From NCBI RefSeq assembly GCF_014117445.1, contig NZ_CP059851.1, positions 1,116,001 through 1,180,000 of the forward strand: DNA of 64,000 nucleotides, read 5' to 3'. Under the pieces are notes generated by a model. It worked only from the letters and a program-made list of their open reading frames with translations. It did no database searches and had not been told where the DNA came from. Numbering within the stretch: the stretch's first letter is position 1; each line of letters opens with the position of its first letter. Positions 53,239-63,306 of the stretch are shown one piece after another. The DNA comes from Sandaracinobacteroides saxicola. Its GTDB lineage: Bacteria > Pseudomonadota > Alphaproteobacteria > Sphingomonadales > Sphingomonadaceae. The position numbers and the translations under genes were made by a program.

Positions 53239-56200
53239 ATGGCTGCCTTTGTCCCGCTGCGCGCGCAGAGTTGTTATTCGATGCTCGATTCGACGATCGA
53301 GCCGAAGGCGCTGGCGAAGGCGTGCGCGAAAATGGGCATGCCGGCGGTGGCGCTGTGCGACCGTGCCAATCTGTTCGCGGCGATGGAGTTTTCCGACGCC
53401 TGTTTGAAGGAGGGGGTACAGCCGATCATCGGGGTGGCGCTGCCGCTGTTGCGGGGTGGCGAGGCGCGGCCGGGGGCGCGGGCGGTCATCGACTGGCTGC
53501 CGCTGCTGGCGCAGGACGAGGCGGGCTATGCCAACCTGCTGGCGCTGGTGAGCGCCGCGCATCTGGCGGGCGAGGGCGAGGTGGCGCTGCCGCTGGGGGC
53601 GCTGGAGGGGCGGACGGCGGGGTTGATCGCGCTGACCGGGGGTGCCGACGGGGCGCTGGCGCGGTTGCTGGCGGAGGGGCAGGACGCGGCGGCGGCTGAT
53701 TATGCCGATGCACTGGAGCGGCTTTTTCCGGGGCGGCTGTATGTGGAGATCAGCCGCAGCGGGGAGGCGTTGGAGTCCGCGAGCGAGGCGGGGTTGCTCG
53801 ACCTGGCCTATGCCCGCGACCTGCCGCTGGTGGCCAGCAATGTGGCGCGGTTCCTGGAGCCGGCGGGGCATGAGGCGCATGATGTGATGCTGTGCATCGC
53901 CGACGGCGCCTATGTGGAGAGCGACGAGCGGCGGCGGTCCAACCCCGAGCATTGGTTGAAGCCGGCGGATGTGATGGCCCGGCTGTTCGCCGACCTGCCC
54001 GAGGCGCTGGCGAACACGCTGGTGGTGGCGCGGCGCTGCGCGGTGGCGGCGCCGGAGCGGAAACCGATCCTGCCGCGGCTGGTGCCGGATCGCGCCGCCG
54101 AGGATGCGCGGCTGGCGGAGGAGGCGCGCGCCGGGCTGGCGGCGCGGCTGGCGGTGGTGCGGCCGGCGGATGCGGCACCCTATGAGGAGCGGCTGGCGTT
54201 CGAGCTGGGCGTGATCGCGGGGATGGGCTTTTCCGGCTATTTCCTGATCGTGGCGGACTTCATCGGCTGGGCGAAAGCCAGGGGGATTCCGGTGGGGCCG
54301 GGGCGGGGTTCGGGCGCGGGCAGCGTGGTCGCCTGGGCGCTGCTGATCACCGACCTGGACCCGCTGGAACATGGCCTGATCTTCGAGCGGTTCCTGAATC
54401 CGGAGCGCGTGTCGATGCCGGATTTCGACATCGATTTCTGCGAAACGCGCCGCGGTGAGGTGATCGATTATGTCCAGGCGCGCTATGGCCGGGATCATGT
54501 GGCGCAGATCATCACCTTCGGGAAGCTGAAGGCGCGCGCGGTGCTGAAGGATGTGGGGCGGGTGATGCAGCTGCCCTATGGCCAGGTGGACCGGCTGGCG
54601 AAGCTGGTGCCGAACGTGCCGGCGGACCCGTGGAGTCTGGACCGGACGCTGGCGGGCGTGCCGGAGCTGCGCGCCGAGATGCGCGCCGATGCCAAGGTGG
54701 CGCGGCTGGTGGAGCTGGCGCGGTCTTTGGAAGGGTTGCCGCGACACAGCAGCACGCATGCGGCGGGCGTGGTGATCGGCGACCGGCCGCTCGACCAGCT
54801 GGTGCCGCTGTATCGCGACCCGCGGTCCGACATGCCGGTGAGCCAGTTCGACCTGAAATGGGTGGAGAAGGCGGGGCTGGTGAAGTTCGACTTCCTGGGC
54901 CTGAAGACGCTGTCGGTGCTGGCGCGGGCGAAGCTGTTGCTGGGGGCGGCGGCGCCCGATCTCGACCGGCTGCCCTGGGCGGATGACGGGGTGTTCGCGC
55001 TGATGACGCGGGGCGACACGGTGGGGGTGTTCCAGTTCGAAAGCGAGGGGATGCGGCGCGCGCTCAACCAGGTGCGGCCGACCTGTTTCGAGGACATCAT
55101 CGCGCTGGGCGCGCTCTATCGGCCGGGGCCGATGGACAATATCCCGAGCTTCGCCGCGCGCAAATGGGGGCGGGAGGAGCCGGATTGCCTGCACCCGATG
55201 CTGGAGCCGATCCTGAAGCCGACCTATGGCGTCATCATCTACCAGGAACAGGTGATGCAGATCGCGCAGGTGCTGGCGGGATACTCGCTGGGCGAGGCGG
55301 ACCTGTTGCGCCGGGCGATGGGGAAGAAGATCCAGGCGGAAATGGACGCGCAGCGGGCGCGGTTCGTGGACGGGGCGGTGAAGAATGGCGTGGCGGCGGA
55401 CCGTGCGACCTTCATCTTCAACCTGGTGGACAAGTTCGCCGGCTATGGTTTCAACAAGAGCCATGCGGCGGCCTATGCGCTGGTGGCGTGGCAGACGGCG
55501 TGGCTGAAGGTCTATCATCCGGCGGCCTTCTTCGCGGCCTCGATGGCCTATGACATCAGCGTGACCGACAAGCTCGCCGTGCTGATGGACGATGCGCGGC
55601 GGATGAAGGTGCGGGTGCTGCCGCCGTGCCTCAACCGTTCCGGCAGTGATTTCACCGTGGAGGGGGACGCGGTTCGCTATGCGCTGGGGGCGTTGAAGGG
55701 TGTCGGCGAGGCGGCGATGGCGGCGCTGGTCGCGGAGCGGGAGGCGAACGGGCCGTTCCGCGACATCGCCGATTTCGTGGCGCGGATCGATGCGCGGGCG
55801 CTGAACCGGCGGCAACTGGAGGCGCTGGCGGGGGGCGGGGCGTTCGATGCGCTGGAGCCCGACCGGGCGCGCGTGTTCGCGGCGGCGGAAGCGATGCTGG
55901 CGGCGGCGGCGCGGGCGGCGGACGCGCGGGCAAGCGGGCAGGGCGGGTTGTTCGGCGGGCCGAGCGAGCCCGAGGCGTTCCCGCTGCCGGGCGCGGCGCC
56001 GTGGAAGGCGAGCGAGCGGCTGGCGCAGGAGCGGGCGGCGTTCGGATTCTATTTCAGCGGGCATCCGGTGGAGGCGCATGGCGCGGTGCTGGCGGCGCGC
56101 GGGGCGGAGCGCTGGGCGGAGGTGTCGCTGCGTCCGCCGCCGGTGCCGGACGAGCGCGGGCAGATGCGGACCGGGGCGACGATGGCCGGGCTGATCGAGG

Positions 56201-56691
56201 CGGTGCGCTGGCGGGTGCCGAACGGCAAGGGCGCGGACAAGCGCTATCTGGTGGTGGACCTGACCGATGCCGGGGGGGCATGGCAGGCGAGCTGTTTCGA
56301 GGCCGAGGTGCAGCCGGTGCTGGAAGCCGCGGCGGCGGCGGGGACGGCCCTGCTGTTCAGCGTCGAGCTGTCGTGGCGGCCGGGGGAGGAGACGCCGCGG
56401 GTGGCGATCCGGGGGGCGACGCCGCTCGACGGGTTGGCGCGGACGGTGCGGACGCGGCTGATCGTGAGCGCCACGGCGGCGCTGGCTGTGGCGGACCTGG
56501 CCGCGTGCCTGCCGAGGGGCGGACGAGGCGAGCTGATGCTTCGGCTGCCCCTGCCCTGTGGGGATGCGGTGGTGCGGCTGGGCCGCGATTTCGCCTTTGG
56601 CGAGGATATCATCGTGGCGCTGGGGGCGACGCCGGGCGTCCTTTCGGTCGAATCGGTCCCCGTCGATCCGCCGTTGCGCCTGGTGGCCTGA
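53239..56691 (+). CDS. dnaE: DNA polymerase III alpha subunit
   Basis: Main replicative polymerase. 1150 residues: an N-terminal PHP domain (FVPLRAQSCYSMLDSTIEPKALAKAC), polymerase catalytic region with GPGRGSGAGSVVAWALLITDLDPL and the Asp pair in PDFDIDFCETRR, the fingers with YEERLAFELGVIAGMGFSGYFLIVADF, the AGYGFNKSHAAAYALVAWQTAWLK block, tandem HhH region (VGEAAMAAL), and a C-terminal OB-like part. The length is normal for DnaE1. Confidence 0.97.
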   Translation: MAAFVPLRAQSCYSMLDSTIEPKALAKACAKMGMPAVALCDRANLFAAMEFSDACLKEGVQPIIGVALPLLRGGEARPGARAVIDWLPLLAQDEAGYANLLALVSAAHLAGEGEVALPLGALEGRTAGLIALTGGADGALARLLAEGQDAAAADYADALERLFPGRLYVEISRSGEALESASEAGLLDLAYARDLPLVASNVARFLEPAGHEAHDVMLCIADGAYVESDERRRSNPEHWLKPADVMARLFADLPEALANTLVVARRCAVAAPERKPILPRLVPDRAAEDARLAEEARAGLAARLAVVRPADAAPYEERLAFELGVIAGMGFSGYFLIVADFIGWAKARGIPVGPGRGSGAGSVVAWALLITDLDPLEHGLIFERFLNPERVSMPDFDIDFCETRRGEVIDYVQARYGRDHVAQIITFGKLKARAVLKDVGRVMQLPYGQVDRLAKLVPNVPADPWSLDRTLAGVPELRAEMRADAKVARLVELARSLEGLPRHSSTHAAGVVIGDRPLDQLVPLYRDPRSDMPVSQFDLKWVEKAGLVKFDFLGLKTLSVLARAKLLLGAAAPDLDRLPWADDGVFALMTRGDTVGVFQFESEGMRRALNQVRPTCFEDIIALGALYRPGPMDNIPSFAARKWGREEPDCLHPMLEPILKPTYGVIIYQEQVMQIAQVLAGYSLGEADLLRRAMGKKIQAEMDAQRARFVDGAVKNGVAADRATFIFNLVDKFAGYGFNKSHAAAYALVAWQTAWLKVYHPAAFFAASMAYDISVTDKLAVLMDDARRMKVRVLPPCLNRSGSDFTVEGDAVRYALGALKGVGEAAMAALVAEREANGPFRDIADFVARIDARALNRRQLEALAGGGAFDALEPDRARVFAAAEAMLAAAARAADARASGQGGLFGGPSEPEAFPLPGAAPWKASERLAQERAAFGFYFSGHPVEAHGAVLAARGAERWAEVSLRPPPVPDERGQMRTGATMAGLIEAVRWRVPNGKGADKRYLVVDLTDAGGAWQASCFEAEVQPVLEAAAAAGTALLFSVELSWRPGEETPRVAIRGATPLDGLARTVRTRLIVSATAALAVADLAACLPRGGRGELMLRLPLPCGDAVVRLGRDFAFGEDIIVALGATPGVLSVESVPVDPPLRLVA

Positions 56692-56791
56692 GCCGGGCGT
56701 GAGGGCGGCACAGCCCCGCGACTCCCGGAAGCATGGAAGTTGCGGCGCGATTGTGCCATCGACGAGCGCAGCTTGAGGGGTGTTCGGAACA

Positions 56792-57619
56792 ATGCGGGCG
56801 TTGCTGATGCAAATCCTGTCGCTGGCGGCGTGGCTGGTGATCTTCGCGGCGGTGTTCATTCCGCTGGAGCGCCTGTTCGCGGTGCGGCCGGCGCGGGTGT
56901 TCCGGGCGCAGTGGCTGACGGATCTGGGCTGGTATTTCATCAACGCGATCGTGCCGGCGCTGGTCCTTGCAGTGCCACTGGCGACGCTTGCCTCGCTGAC
57001 GCAGCGGATCGACGGGCTGGCGGGCTGGTATGCGATGGTGGCGGCGCTGCCGCTGTGGGCCAAGCTGCCGCTGGCATTTCTGGTGAACGATATCGGCAGC
57101 TATTGGGCGCATCGCTGGAGCCACCGCAACGCCTTTCTGTGGCGCTTCCATGCGGTGCATCACAGCGCGGAGACAGTGGACTGGCTGGTCAACACGCGGG
57201 CGCACCCCGTTGACATGGTCGTGACGCGCTTTTCCGGGCTGCTGCTGGTGTATCTGCTGGGGCTGGCGAGCGTTTCGGGGAGCGGTGGCGGGGTTGATCC
57301 GATGCTGTTCGCCGTGACGGTGTGGGGCACCTTCTGGAGTTTCCTGATCCATGCCAATGTCCGCTGGCGGTTCGGGCCGCTGGAGCAGCTGATTTCGACG
57401 CCGGCGTTCCATCATTGGCATCACAGCAATGATGAGAACCGTGACCGCAATTTCGCGGCGATCTTCCCCTTCATCGACCGGCTGTTCGGCACGCTGTACC
57501 TGCCGAAGGGCTTTCCGACGGTTTATGGCATCGATGGCGAGGTGGCTTCCTCCCTGCCGGCGCAGCTGGTCGATCCGCTGCTGGGGCCGGTGCGGCCGAA
57601 ACCGGTGCCGACGGCGTGA
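56792..57619 (+). CDS. Fatty acid hydroxylase / sterol desaturase family membrane protein
   Basis: About 275 residues with four to five membrane segments and the three His boxes of the family: HRWSHR, HAVHHS and HHWHHS, which bind two iron atoms. Such enzymes hydroxylate or desaturate lipids, carotenoids or sterols; the substrate is unknown here. The gene is outside the photosynthesis cluster. ATG 56792 gives the best length. The stop overlaps the GTG start of the YhhN gene, so the two are linked. Confidence 0.82.
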   Translation: MRALLMQILSLAAWLVIFAAVFIPLERLFAVRPARVFRAQWLTDLGWYFINAIVPALVLAVPLATLASLTQRIDGLAGWYAMVAALPLWAKLPLAFLVNDIGSYWAHRWSHRNAFLWRFHAVHHSAETVDWLVNTRAHPVDMVVTRFSGLLLVYLLGLASVSGSGGGVDPMLFAVTVWGTFWSFLIHANVRWRFGPLEQLISTPAFHHWHHSNDENRDRNFAAIFPFIDRLFGTLYLPKGFPTVYGIDGEVASSLPAQLVDPLLGPVRPKPVPTA

Positions 57620-58257
57620 TCGCGGCGCTGCGCGCCAGCCGGCTGCCGGGCGTGCTGGCGATGGCGGTGGTGGCGGGGCTGTCCTATCCGCTGAGCTTTG
57701 GTGGCGATTGGGCGCCGGCGCAGGCGATCGTCTGGAAGGGGCTGGGGGTGGGGTTGCTGGCGCTGTGGGCCGGGTTCAACGCGCGCGACCGGGACGGCTG
57801 GCTGCTGACGGCGGTGCTGGCGCTGTGGGCGACGGCGGACATGGTGCTGGAGGTGGCGTTCATGGCCGGCGCCGCGCTGTTCGCGGCGGGGCATGGCGTG
57901 GCGATCCTGCTGTTCCGGCGGCAGCGGGCGGAGCTGCCGGATGTCGCGCAGCTGGGGATGACCCTGTTCACGGTGGTGGCGGTGGCGGCGCTGGCGATGC
58001 TGCTGTCGGCGCCGGCGCTGAAGGGGCCGGCAAGCCTTTATGCCCTGGTGCTGGGGTGGATGCTGGCGAGTGCGCGGCAATCGCGGTTCCGCTGGGCGGG
58101 GTGGGGGGCGCTGCTGTTCACGGTGTCGGACCTGATGATTTTCGCCCGCACGGCGATGCCGGAACCGGCGCCGTGGCTGGGGTATGCGATCTGGTGGCTG
58201 TATTTCGGCGGCGTGTTGATGATCGCGTTCGGGCTGTGGCGGGGGCTTGCAAAATAG
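57616..58257 (+). CDS. YhhN/TMEM86-family membrane protein (lysoplasmalogenase-like)
   Basis: A 213-residue protein with about eight membrane segments. The YhhN pattern is visible: TADMVLEV (acidic motif), a GHGVAILLF stretch, and the late FTVSDLMIFARTAMPEP with the conserved Ser-Asp. Family members hydrolyse vinyl-ether lysophospholipids in animals; the bacterial role is unclear. It begins in a GTGA overlap with the previous gene. Confidence 0.8.
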   Translation: MIAALRASRLPGVLAMAVVAGLSYPLSFGGDWAPAQAIVWKGLGVGLLALWAGFNARDRDGWLLTAVLALWATADMVLEVAFMAGAALFAAGHGVAILLFRRQRAELPDVAQLGMTLFTVVAVAALAMLLSAPALKGPASLYALVLGWMLASARQSRFRWAGWGALLFTVSDLMIFARTAMPEPAPWLGYAIWWLYFGGVLMIAFGLWRGLAK

Positions 58258-58280
58258 GCGTAGCCGCATAGATTACGCCC

Positions 58281-58643
58281 ATGTTGAGCAGTACCCTGTC
58301 AAATTCTGTCGCCAATTCGTCGCAAGTTGTATTGTCCGCCGCGCGGCTTGCCGACATGCTCAAGATCGGCATGGTTGAGCTTGCCTCGCTCGCCGGGGTC
58401 TCGCGGGCCACGCTGTCGCGCAAGCCGACGACTCCATCCGCCGACCGCGCGCTGTCGCCCATTGCGCGGGTGCTGGCGATGGCCGCCGACATGAGCGGCT
58501 CGCCCGAGCGGGCCGCGCTGTGGTTCAAGCATCAGCCGCTGCCGGGCTGGGCCGGCAAGACCGCGCGCGACCTGATCGCCGAAGGTCGTGCACAGGACGT
58601 CATGGACTATCTGGAAGCGGTGCGCGCCGGGGTTCACGCCTGA
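58281..58643 (+). CDS. Xre/MbcA/ParS-type antitoxin (DUF2384)
   Basis: 120 residues. An N-terminal helical DNA-binding part (LADMLKIGMVELASLAGVSRATLSRKP) and the C-terminal MbcA/ParS/Xre domain (ALWFKHQPLPGWAGKTARDLIAEGRAQDVMDYLEAV), which in this family blocks a RES toxin. It precedes and overlaps the RES gene. It probably represses its own promoter (family knowledge). Confidence 0.88.
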   Translation: MLSSTLSNSVANSSQVVLSAARLADMLKIGMVELASLAGVSRATLSRKPTTPSADRALSPIARVLAMAADMSGSPERAALWFKHQPLPGWAGKTARDLIAEGRAQDVMDYLEAVRAGVHA

Positions 58644-59152
58644 GCGGGCGGAGCGACCTGATCCTGTGGCGTGTGTGGGTGCCGGCGTGGAGCTGGGCGC
58701 CCTTGTCGGGCGAGGGCGCGGCGCGGTTCGGCGGGCGGTGGAATGCGCGCGGGCAGGCGGCGATCTATGGCGCGCTGGAGCTGGCGACGGCCTGGTCGGA
58801 ATATAATCAGGGGTTGTCGCAGCATCCGGGCCTGGTGGCGCGGCTGCATGTCAGGGGGGCGCGGCTGGCCGATGTTCGCGACGCGGATCTGCGGGTGGCG
58901 CATGGCGTGCCCGATGATCTGGGGGGCGACAGCTGGCGCGCGGCGATGACGGCGGCAGGCGTGGCACCCACGCAGGCGGCCGCGCTGCGGATGATGGCGG
59001 CGGGTTATGACGGGCTGCTGGCGCCGAGCTTCATGGCGCCAGGCGGAAAGACGGCGGTGTTGTGGCGCTGGAACCGGGATGGTGCGCCCGGGGTGATGGT
59101 GGAAGACCCGGAAGGGAGGCTGCCGCGGGATGGGGCGAGCTGGTCGGGTTGA
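58640..59152 (+). CDS. RES-domain toxin (NAD-degrading family)
   Basis: RES toxins of this kind break down NAD+. About 170 residues: LWRVWVP, LSGEGAARFGGRWNARG, AIYGALELATAWSEYNQ and a late LLAPSF give the Arg, Glu and Ser positions of the family. No ATG/GTG/TTG precedes LILWRV except a GTG 120 nt inside the antitoxin. The most likely start is a CTG that overlaps the antitoxin stop (CTGA); an internal GTG at 58673 would cut the domain. Confidence 0.82.
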   Translation: MSGRSDLILWRVWVPAWSWAPLSGEGAARFGGRWNARGQAAIYGALELATAWSEYNQGLSQHPGLVARLHVRGARLADVRDADLRVAHGVPDDLGGDSWRAAMTAAGVAPTQAAALRMMAAGYDGLLAPSFMAPGGKTAVLWRWNRDGAPGVMVEDPEGRLPRDGASWSG

Positions 59153-59175
59153 CGGCGCGGCGTTGAGCGACTAGG

Positions 59176-59217
59176 GCGCACCGCATTCCACATGCGGGGG
59201 GAAACCTTCCGGTGCGC
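59176..59217 (+). promoter_or_regulatory. Structured leader upstream of rpsB
   Basis: GCGCACCG (59176-59183) can pair with CGGTGCGC (59210-59217), enclosing or competing with a smaller hairpin CCGCAT/ATGCGG (59181-59186 with 59192-59197). It lies about 50 nt before the rpsB start. S2 genes are often controlled by their own product through a leader; this is inference here. Confidence 0.4.
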
Positions 59218-59268
59218 TGACGCATCAGCGCTCACCCCCGCAGAGGTATAACCGGTTAGGAGAAACGC

Positions 59269-60021
59269 ATGAGCACGCCCGTCGTGACCATGGCGCAGCT
59301 GCTTGAGGCAGGCGCCCATTTCGGTCACCAGACCCATCGCTGGAACCCGCGCATGAAGCCGTACATCTTCGGCGAGCGCAACGGCATCCATATTCTTGAC
59401 CTGTCGCAATCGGTGCCGCTGTTCGCGCGCGCGCTGGATTTCGTGCGGCAGACCGCGGCGCACGGCGGCAAGGTGCTGTTCGTGGGCACCAAGCGCCAGG
59501 CGCAGGACCCCGTTGCCGAGGCGGCGCGGCGCAGCGGCCAGCATTATGTCAACCATCGCTGGCTGGGCGGCATGCTGACCAACTGGAAGACGATCAGCGC
59601 CAGCATCCGCAAGTTCAAGACGCTGGAAGAGCAGCTTTCCGGCGACACGCACGGCCTGACCAAGAAGGAAGTGCTGAAGATGACGCGCGAGCGCGACAAG
59701 TTCGAGGCCTCGCTGGGCGGTATCCGCGACATGGGCGGGCTGCCCGACGTGATGTTCGTGATCGACGTGAACAAGGAGGACCTGGCGATCAAGGAAGCCA
59801 ATGTGCTGGGCATTCCGGTGATCGCGATCCTGGATTCGAACACCGATCCGTCCAACATCGCCTTCCCGGTGCCGGGCAATGACGATGCGGCGCGGGCGCT
59901 GCAACTCTATTGCAACGCCATCGCCGACGCGGTGCTGGCCGGCAAGACCGGGCGTGCGCGCGACGAAGGCGTCGATCTGGGCGCGATGGCGGAGCCGGAG
60001 GCCGAGCCCGCACTGGCCTGA
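59269..60021 (+). CDS. rpsB: 30S ribosomal protein S2
   Basis: 250 residues, full length: [76 protein letters not shown] and [19 protein letters not shown] are standard. AGGAG precedes the ATG. First gene of the conserved rpsB-tsf-pyrH-frr run. Confidence 0.98.
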   Translation: MSTPVVTMAQLLEAGAHFGHQTHRWNPRMKPYIFGERNGIHILDLSQSVPLFARALDFVRQTAAHGGKVLFVGTKRQAQDPVAEAARRSGQHYVNHRWLGGMLTNWKTISASIRKFKTLEEQLSGDTHGLTKKEVLKMTRERDKFEASLGGIRDMGGLPDVMFVIDVNKEDLAIKEANVLGIPVIAILDSNTDPSNIAFPVPGNDDAARALQLYCNAIADAVLAGKTGRARDEGVDLGAMAEPEAEPALA

Positions 60022-60048
60022 GCGAAGGGCCGTAAATCGCCCATGCCG

Positions 60049-60135
60049 GGGCTGCAAATGTCGATTTGCTGTGCTCCGATGCTCACGCACCTTGAGTGCG
60101 CTGCGCTTCGGTGCTCCCAAATCACCATTTTCGCC
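60049..60135. repeat. Inverted-repeat element between rpsB and tsf
   Basis: The gap holds GCAAAT-GTCG-ATTTGC and a wider pairing of GATTTG with CAAATC round a core (TGTGCTCCGATGCTCACG, then GAGTGCGCTGCGCTTCGG, then TGCTCC) with internal CGCAC/GTGCG. The style is that of interspersed intergenic repeats in sphingomonads. It may act as an attenuator between S2 and EF-Ts. Confidence 0.4.
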
Positions 60136-60235
60136 GACGGCCTGAACGATTTCCGCCCCATCGCTGAAGCTTTCATGGAGTTGACATATGGCGGGTGCAG
60201 TCCAGCGCACCCGCCTCTAGACGAGGAGCCGTGAG

Positions 60236-61162
60236 ATGGCCGAGATTTCTGCGAGCATTGTCAAGGAACTGCGCGAGCGCACCGGCGCCGGCATGATGGA
60301 TTGCAAGAAGGCGCTGGTGGAGACCGGCGGCGATTATGAGAAGGCGACCGACTGGTTGCGCGCCAAAGGGCTTGCCGCCGCGGCGAAGAAGGCGAGCCGC
60401 ACGGCGGCCGAGGGGCTGGTCGGCGTGGCCGGGTCGGGCACGCGCGCCGCTGTGGTGGAAATCAACAGCGAGACGGACTTTGTTGCCAAGAATGAGCAGT
60501 TCCAGGCCTTTGTAGCCGGCGTGAGCCAGGTGGCGCTGAACGTCGGCGATGACCGCGACACGATCCTGTCGGCCGCCTTCCCGGGCGGTGGCGGCAGCGT
60601 GCAGGATGTGCTGACGCACAATATCGCCACCATCGGCGAGCAGCAGGCCTATCGCCGGGCGGCGATCGTGGAGGTGAGCGAGGGCGCGGTCGCCAGCTAT
60701 ATCCACAATGCGGCGGCGCCCGACATGGGCAAGATCGGCGTGCTGGTCGGGCTGCAATCCTCGGCCGATGCTTCGGCGCTGGTCGAGCTGGGGCGCGGCA
60801 TCGCCATGCATATCGCGGCGATGAATCCGCTGTCGCTGACGGCCGACGATGCCGATCCGGCGCAGCTGGAGCGCGAGCGGGCGATTGCCGAGGAAAAGGC
60901 CAAGGCGCAGGGCAAGCCGGCCGACATCACCGCCAAGATGGTGGACGGCGCGGTGCGCAAATATGCCATCGAAAACAGCCTGATGGGTCAGGTCTATGTG
61001 CGCGACGGCAAGGCCAAGGTGAGCGAGTTCGTCGCCGCCGAGGCGAAGCGGCTGGGCGCCGACATCAAGGTGACCAAGTTTGTCCGCTTCCAGCTGGGCG
61101 AGGGCATCGAGAAGGCGGAGAGCGATTTCGCCGCCGAAGTGGCCGCCGCCGCCGGCGTGTAA
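60236..61162 (+). CDS. tsf: Elongation factor Ts
   Basis: Nucleotide exchange factor for EF-Tu. 308 residues: [50 protein letters not shown] at the N-terminus, [17 protein letters not shown], and the C-terminal dimerisation part. GAGGAG precedes ATG. About 214 nt from rpsB. Confidence 0.98.
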   Translation: MAEISASIVKELRERTGAGMMDCKKALVETGGDYEKATDWLRAKGLAAAAKKASRTAAEGLVGVAGSGTRAAVVEINSETDFVAKNEQFQAFVAGVSQVALNVGDDRDTILSAAFPGGGGSVQDVLTHNIATIGEQQAYRRAAIVEVSEGAVASYIHNAAAPDMGKIGVLVGLQSSADASALVELGRGIAMHIAAMNPLSLTADDADPAQLERERAIAEEKAKAQGKPADITAKMVDGAVRKYAIENSLMGQVYVRDGKAKVSEFVAAEAKRLGADIKVTKFVRFQLGEGIEKAESDFAAEVAAAAGV

Positions 61163-61256
61163 AGACCGGTACCGCATTTCCCGTCCGGGCAGGGTTCACA
61201 GCCTTGCGCCGGGCGGGTAAGGCTGAATGCCACAAGACAAGAAATGGGTGAGGGAC

Positions 61257-61973
61257 ATGTCGGGCCGCCGGTTCAAGCGCATCCTGCTGAAACTGTCGGG
61301 CGAGGCGGCGATGGGCGACCAGTCTTTTGGCATCGATCCCGCGACGGTGGCGCGCGTCGCCGGTGAGGTGAAGGCGGCAAAGGACGCCGGATTCGAGCTG
61401 TGCCTGGTGATCGGCGGCGGCAACATCTTCCGCGGCATGGCCGGCGCGGCGAAGGGCATGGACCGGACGGCGGCCGACTATATGGGCATGCTGGCGACCG
61501 TCATGAACGCGCTCGCCATGCAGGACGCGCTGGAGCAGCTGGGCGTGGAGACGCGGGTGCAGTCCGCGCTGGTGATGAACCAGGTGTGCGAGCCGGTGAT
61601 CCTGCGGCGGGCGAAGCGGCATCTGGAAAAGGGTCGGGTGGTGATTTTCGCCGCCGGGGTTGGCGCGCCCTATTTCACGACCGACAGCGGCGCGGCGCTG
61701 CGGGCGGCGGAGATGAAATGCGATGCGCTGTTCAAGGGCACCAGCGTGGACGGTGTTTATAACGCCGATCCGAAGAAGGATGCGAACGCGGTGCGATACG
61801 ACCAGGTCGGTTTCGACCGGGTGCTTGCCGACAATCTGAAGGTGATGGACGCGGCCGCGGTCGCCGTCTGCCGCGAAAACAACATTCCGATCGTGGTGTT
61901 CAACATCCGCGAGGAGGGCAATCTGGCGCGCGTTCTGGCGGGCGAGGGCGTCTCCACCATGGTGGGCGGATAG
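61257..61973 (+). CDS. pyrH: UMP kinase
   Basis: Phosphorylates UMP to UDP. The core has [45 protein letters not shown] and [21 protein letters not shown] 61257 has GAGGGAC upstream and gives a 238-residue protein of normal length; an in-frame ATG at 61227 would add ten residues. Confidence 0.96.
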   Translation: MSGRRFKRILLKLSGEAAMGDQSFGIDPATVARVAGEVKAAKDAGFELCLVIGGGNIFRGMAGAAKGMDRTAADYMGMLATVMNALAMQDALEQLGVETRVQSALVMNQVCEPVILRRAKRHLEKGRVVIFAAGVGAPYFTTDSGAALRAAEMKCDALFKGTSVDGVYNADPKKDANAVRYDQVGFDRVLADNLKVMDAAAVAVCRENNIPIVVFNIREEGNLARVLAGEGVSTMVGG

Positions 61974-61990
61974 GATATAGGGAACAGCAT

Positions 61991-62560
61991 ATGGCCGATT
62001 TTGATCCAGCCGCGTTCAAGGCGGACATCGAGCGCCGGATGAAGGGCGCGGTGGACACGCTGAAGCATGACCTTGGCGGCCTGCGCACCGGGCGGGCGAA
62101 CACCAGCCTGCTCGATCCGATCCAGGTGGAGGTCTATGGCGCGAACATGCCGCTGTCGCAGGTGGCGACGGTGACGGCGCCGGAGCCGCGCATGCTGAGC
62201 GTGCAGGTGTGGGACCGCAGCAATGTGCAGCCGGTGGAGAAGGCCATCCGCGCATCGGGGCTGGGGCTGAACCCGATTTCGGAGGGGCAGACGCTGCGGC
62301 TGCCGATCCCCGACCTGACCGAGGACCGGCGCAAGGAGCTGGCGAAGCTGGCGACGCAATATGCCGAAAAGGCACGGATCGCGGTGCGCAACGTGCGGCG
62401 CGACGGGATGGAGACGCTGAAGGCGGCGGAGAAGAAGGGCAAGCTGAGCCAGGATGAGCAGAAGCGGCACGAGGGCGAGGTGCAGAAGCTGACCGACCGC
62501 CATATCGCCGACTGCGATACAAGCGTTGCCGCCAAGGAGAAAGAGATTCTCAGCCGGTGA
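61991..62560 (+). CDS. frr: Ribosome recycling factor
   Basis: Splits post-termination ribosomes with EF-G. 189 residues: [62 protein letters not shown], and [32 protein letters not shown]. The stop overlaps the GTG of uppS. Confidence 0.98.
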   Translation: MADFDPAAFKADIERRMKGAVDTLKHDLGGLRTGRANTSLLDPIQVEVYGANMPLSQVATVTAPEPRMLSVQVWDRSNVQPVEKAIRASGLGLNPISEGQTLRLPIPDLTEDRRKELAKLATQYAEKARIAVRNVRRDGMETLKAAEKKGKLSQDEQKRHEGEVQKLTDRHIADCDTSVAAKEKEILSR

Positions 62561-63306
62561 AGTGGGGGCGGCGCGTGGACCCCTTGCCCGACACCCTGAC
62601 CCCGGTGCCGGGGGGGCCGCGCCATGTGGCGATCATCATGGACGGCAACGGCCGCTGGGCGAAGGCGCGGCACCTGCCGCGGCTGGCGGGGCACAAGGCC
62701 GGCGTGGAGGCGGTGCGGCGCGTGGTGCGGGCGGCGCCGCCGCTGGGGATCGAGACGCTGACACTCTACGCCTTCTCCACCGAGAACAGCCGCCGGCCGG
62801 TGGAGGAGGTCAATGACCTGATGGGTCTTTTGCGCCACCATCTGCTGGCGGAGATCGACGAGCTGGACAGCAATGGCGCGCGGCTGCGGCTGATCGGGGA
62901 CTGGCGGGCGTTCAAGCCCGACGTGGTGGAGCGGCTGGAAGGCGCGATGGCGCGGACGGCGCACAACAGCCGGATGCAGCTGGTGGTGGCGCTGAACTAT
63001 GGCGGGCAGGATGAACTGCTGCGCGCGGTGCGGCGGCTGGGGCTGGATGTGGCCTCGGGCGCGGTCGACCCGGCGACGCTGACGCTGGCGGCGGTGGAGG
63101 CGCGGCTGGACACGGCGGAGCTGCCGCCGGTGGACCTGATCGTGCGCACCTCGGGCGAGAAGCGGCTGTCGAACTTCCTGCTGTGGCAGGCGGCCTATGC
63201 CGAGCTGCATTTCACCGACATGCTGTGGCCGGATTTCGACGCCGCGGCGCTGCGGGCGGCGTGCCTGGATTTCGCCGGGCGACAGCGGCGGTTCGGCGGG
63301 CTGTGA
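62557..63306 (+). CDS. uppS: Undecaprenyl diphosphate synthase (cis-prenyltransferase)
   Basis: Builds the C55 lipid carrier for cell-wall and polysaccharide synthesis. 249 residues: [16 protein letters not shown] with the catalytic Asp, [34 protein letters not shown] and [27 protein letters not shown] start overlapping the frr stop; the stop overlaps the cdsA start. Confidence 0.97.
   Translation: MKWGRRVDPLPDTLTPVPGGPRHVAIIMDGNGRWAKARHLPRLAGHKAGVEAVRRVVRAAPPLGIETLTLYAFSTENSRRPVEEVNDLMGLLRHHLLAEIDELDSNGARLRLIGDWRAFKPDVVERLEGAMARTAHNSRMQLVVALNYGGQDELLRAVRRLGLDVASGAVDPATLTLAAVEARLDTAELPPVDLIVRTSGEKRLSNFLLWQAAYAELHFTDMLWPDFDAAALRAACLDFAGRQRRFGGL

Noticed and set aside
53227-57063. A 1278-codon open frame on the minus strand
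   Set aside because: It is antisense to dnaE and full of Arg, His, Pro and Gln, the pattern of a high-GC shadow frame. dnaE has full family motifs.
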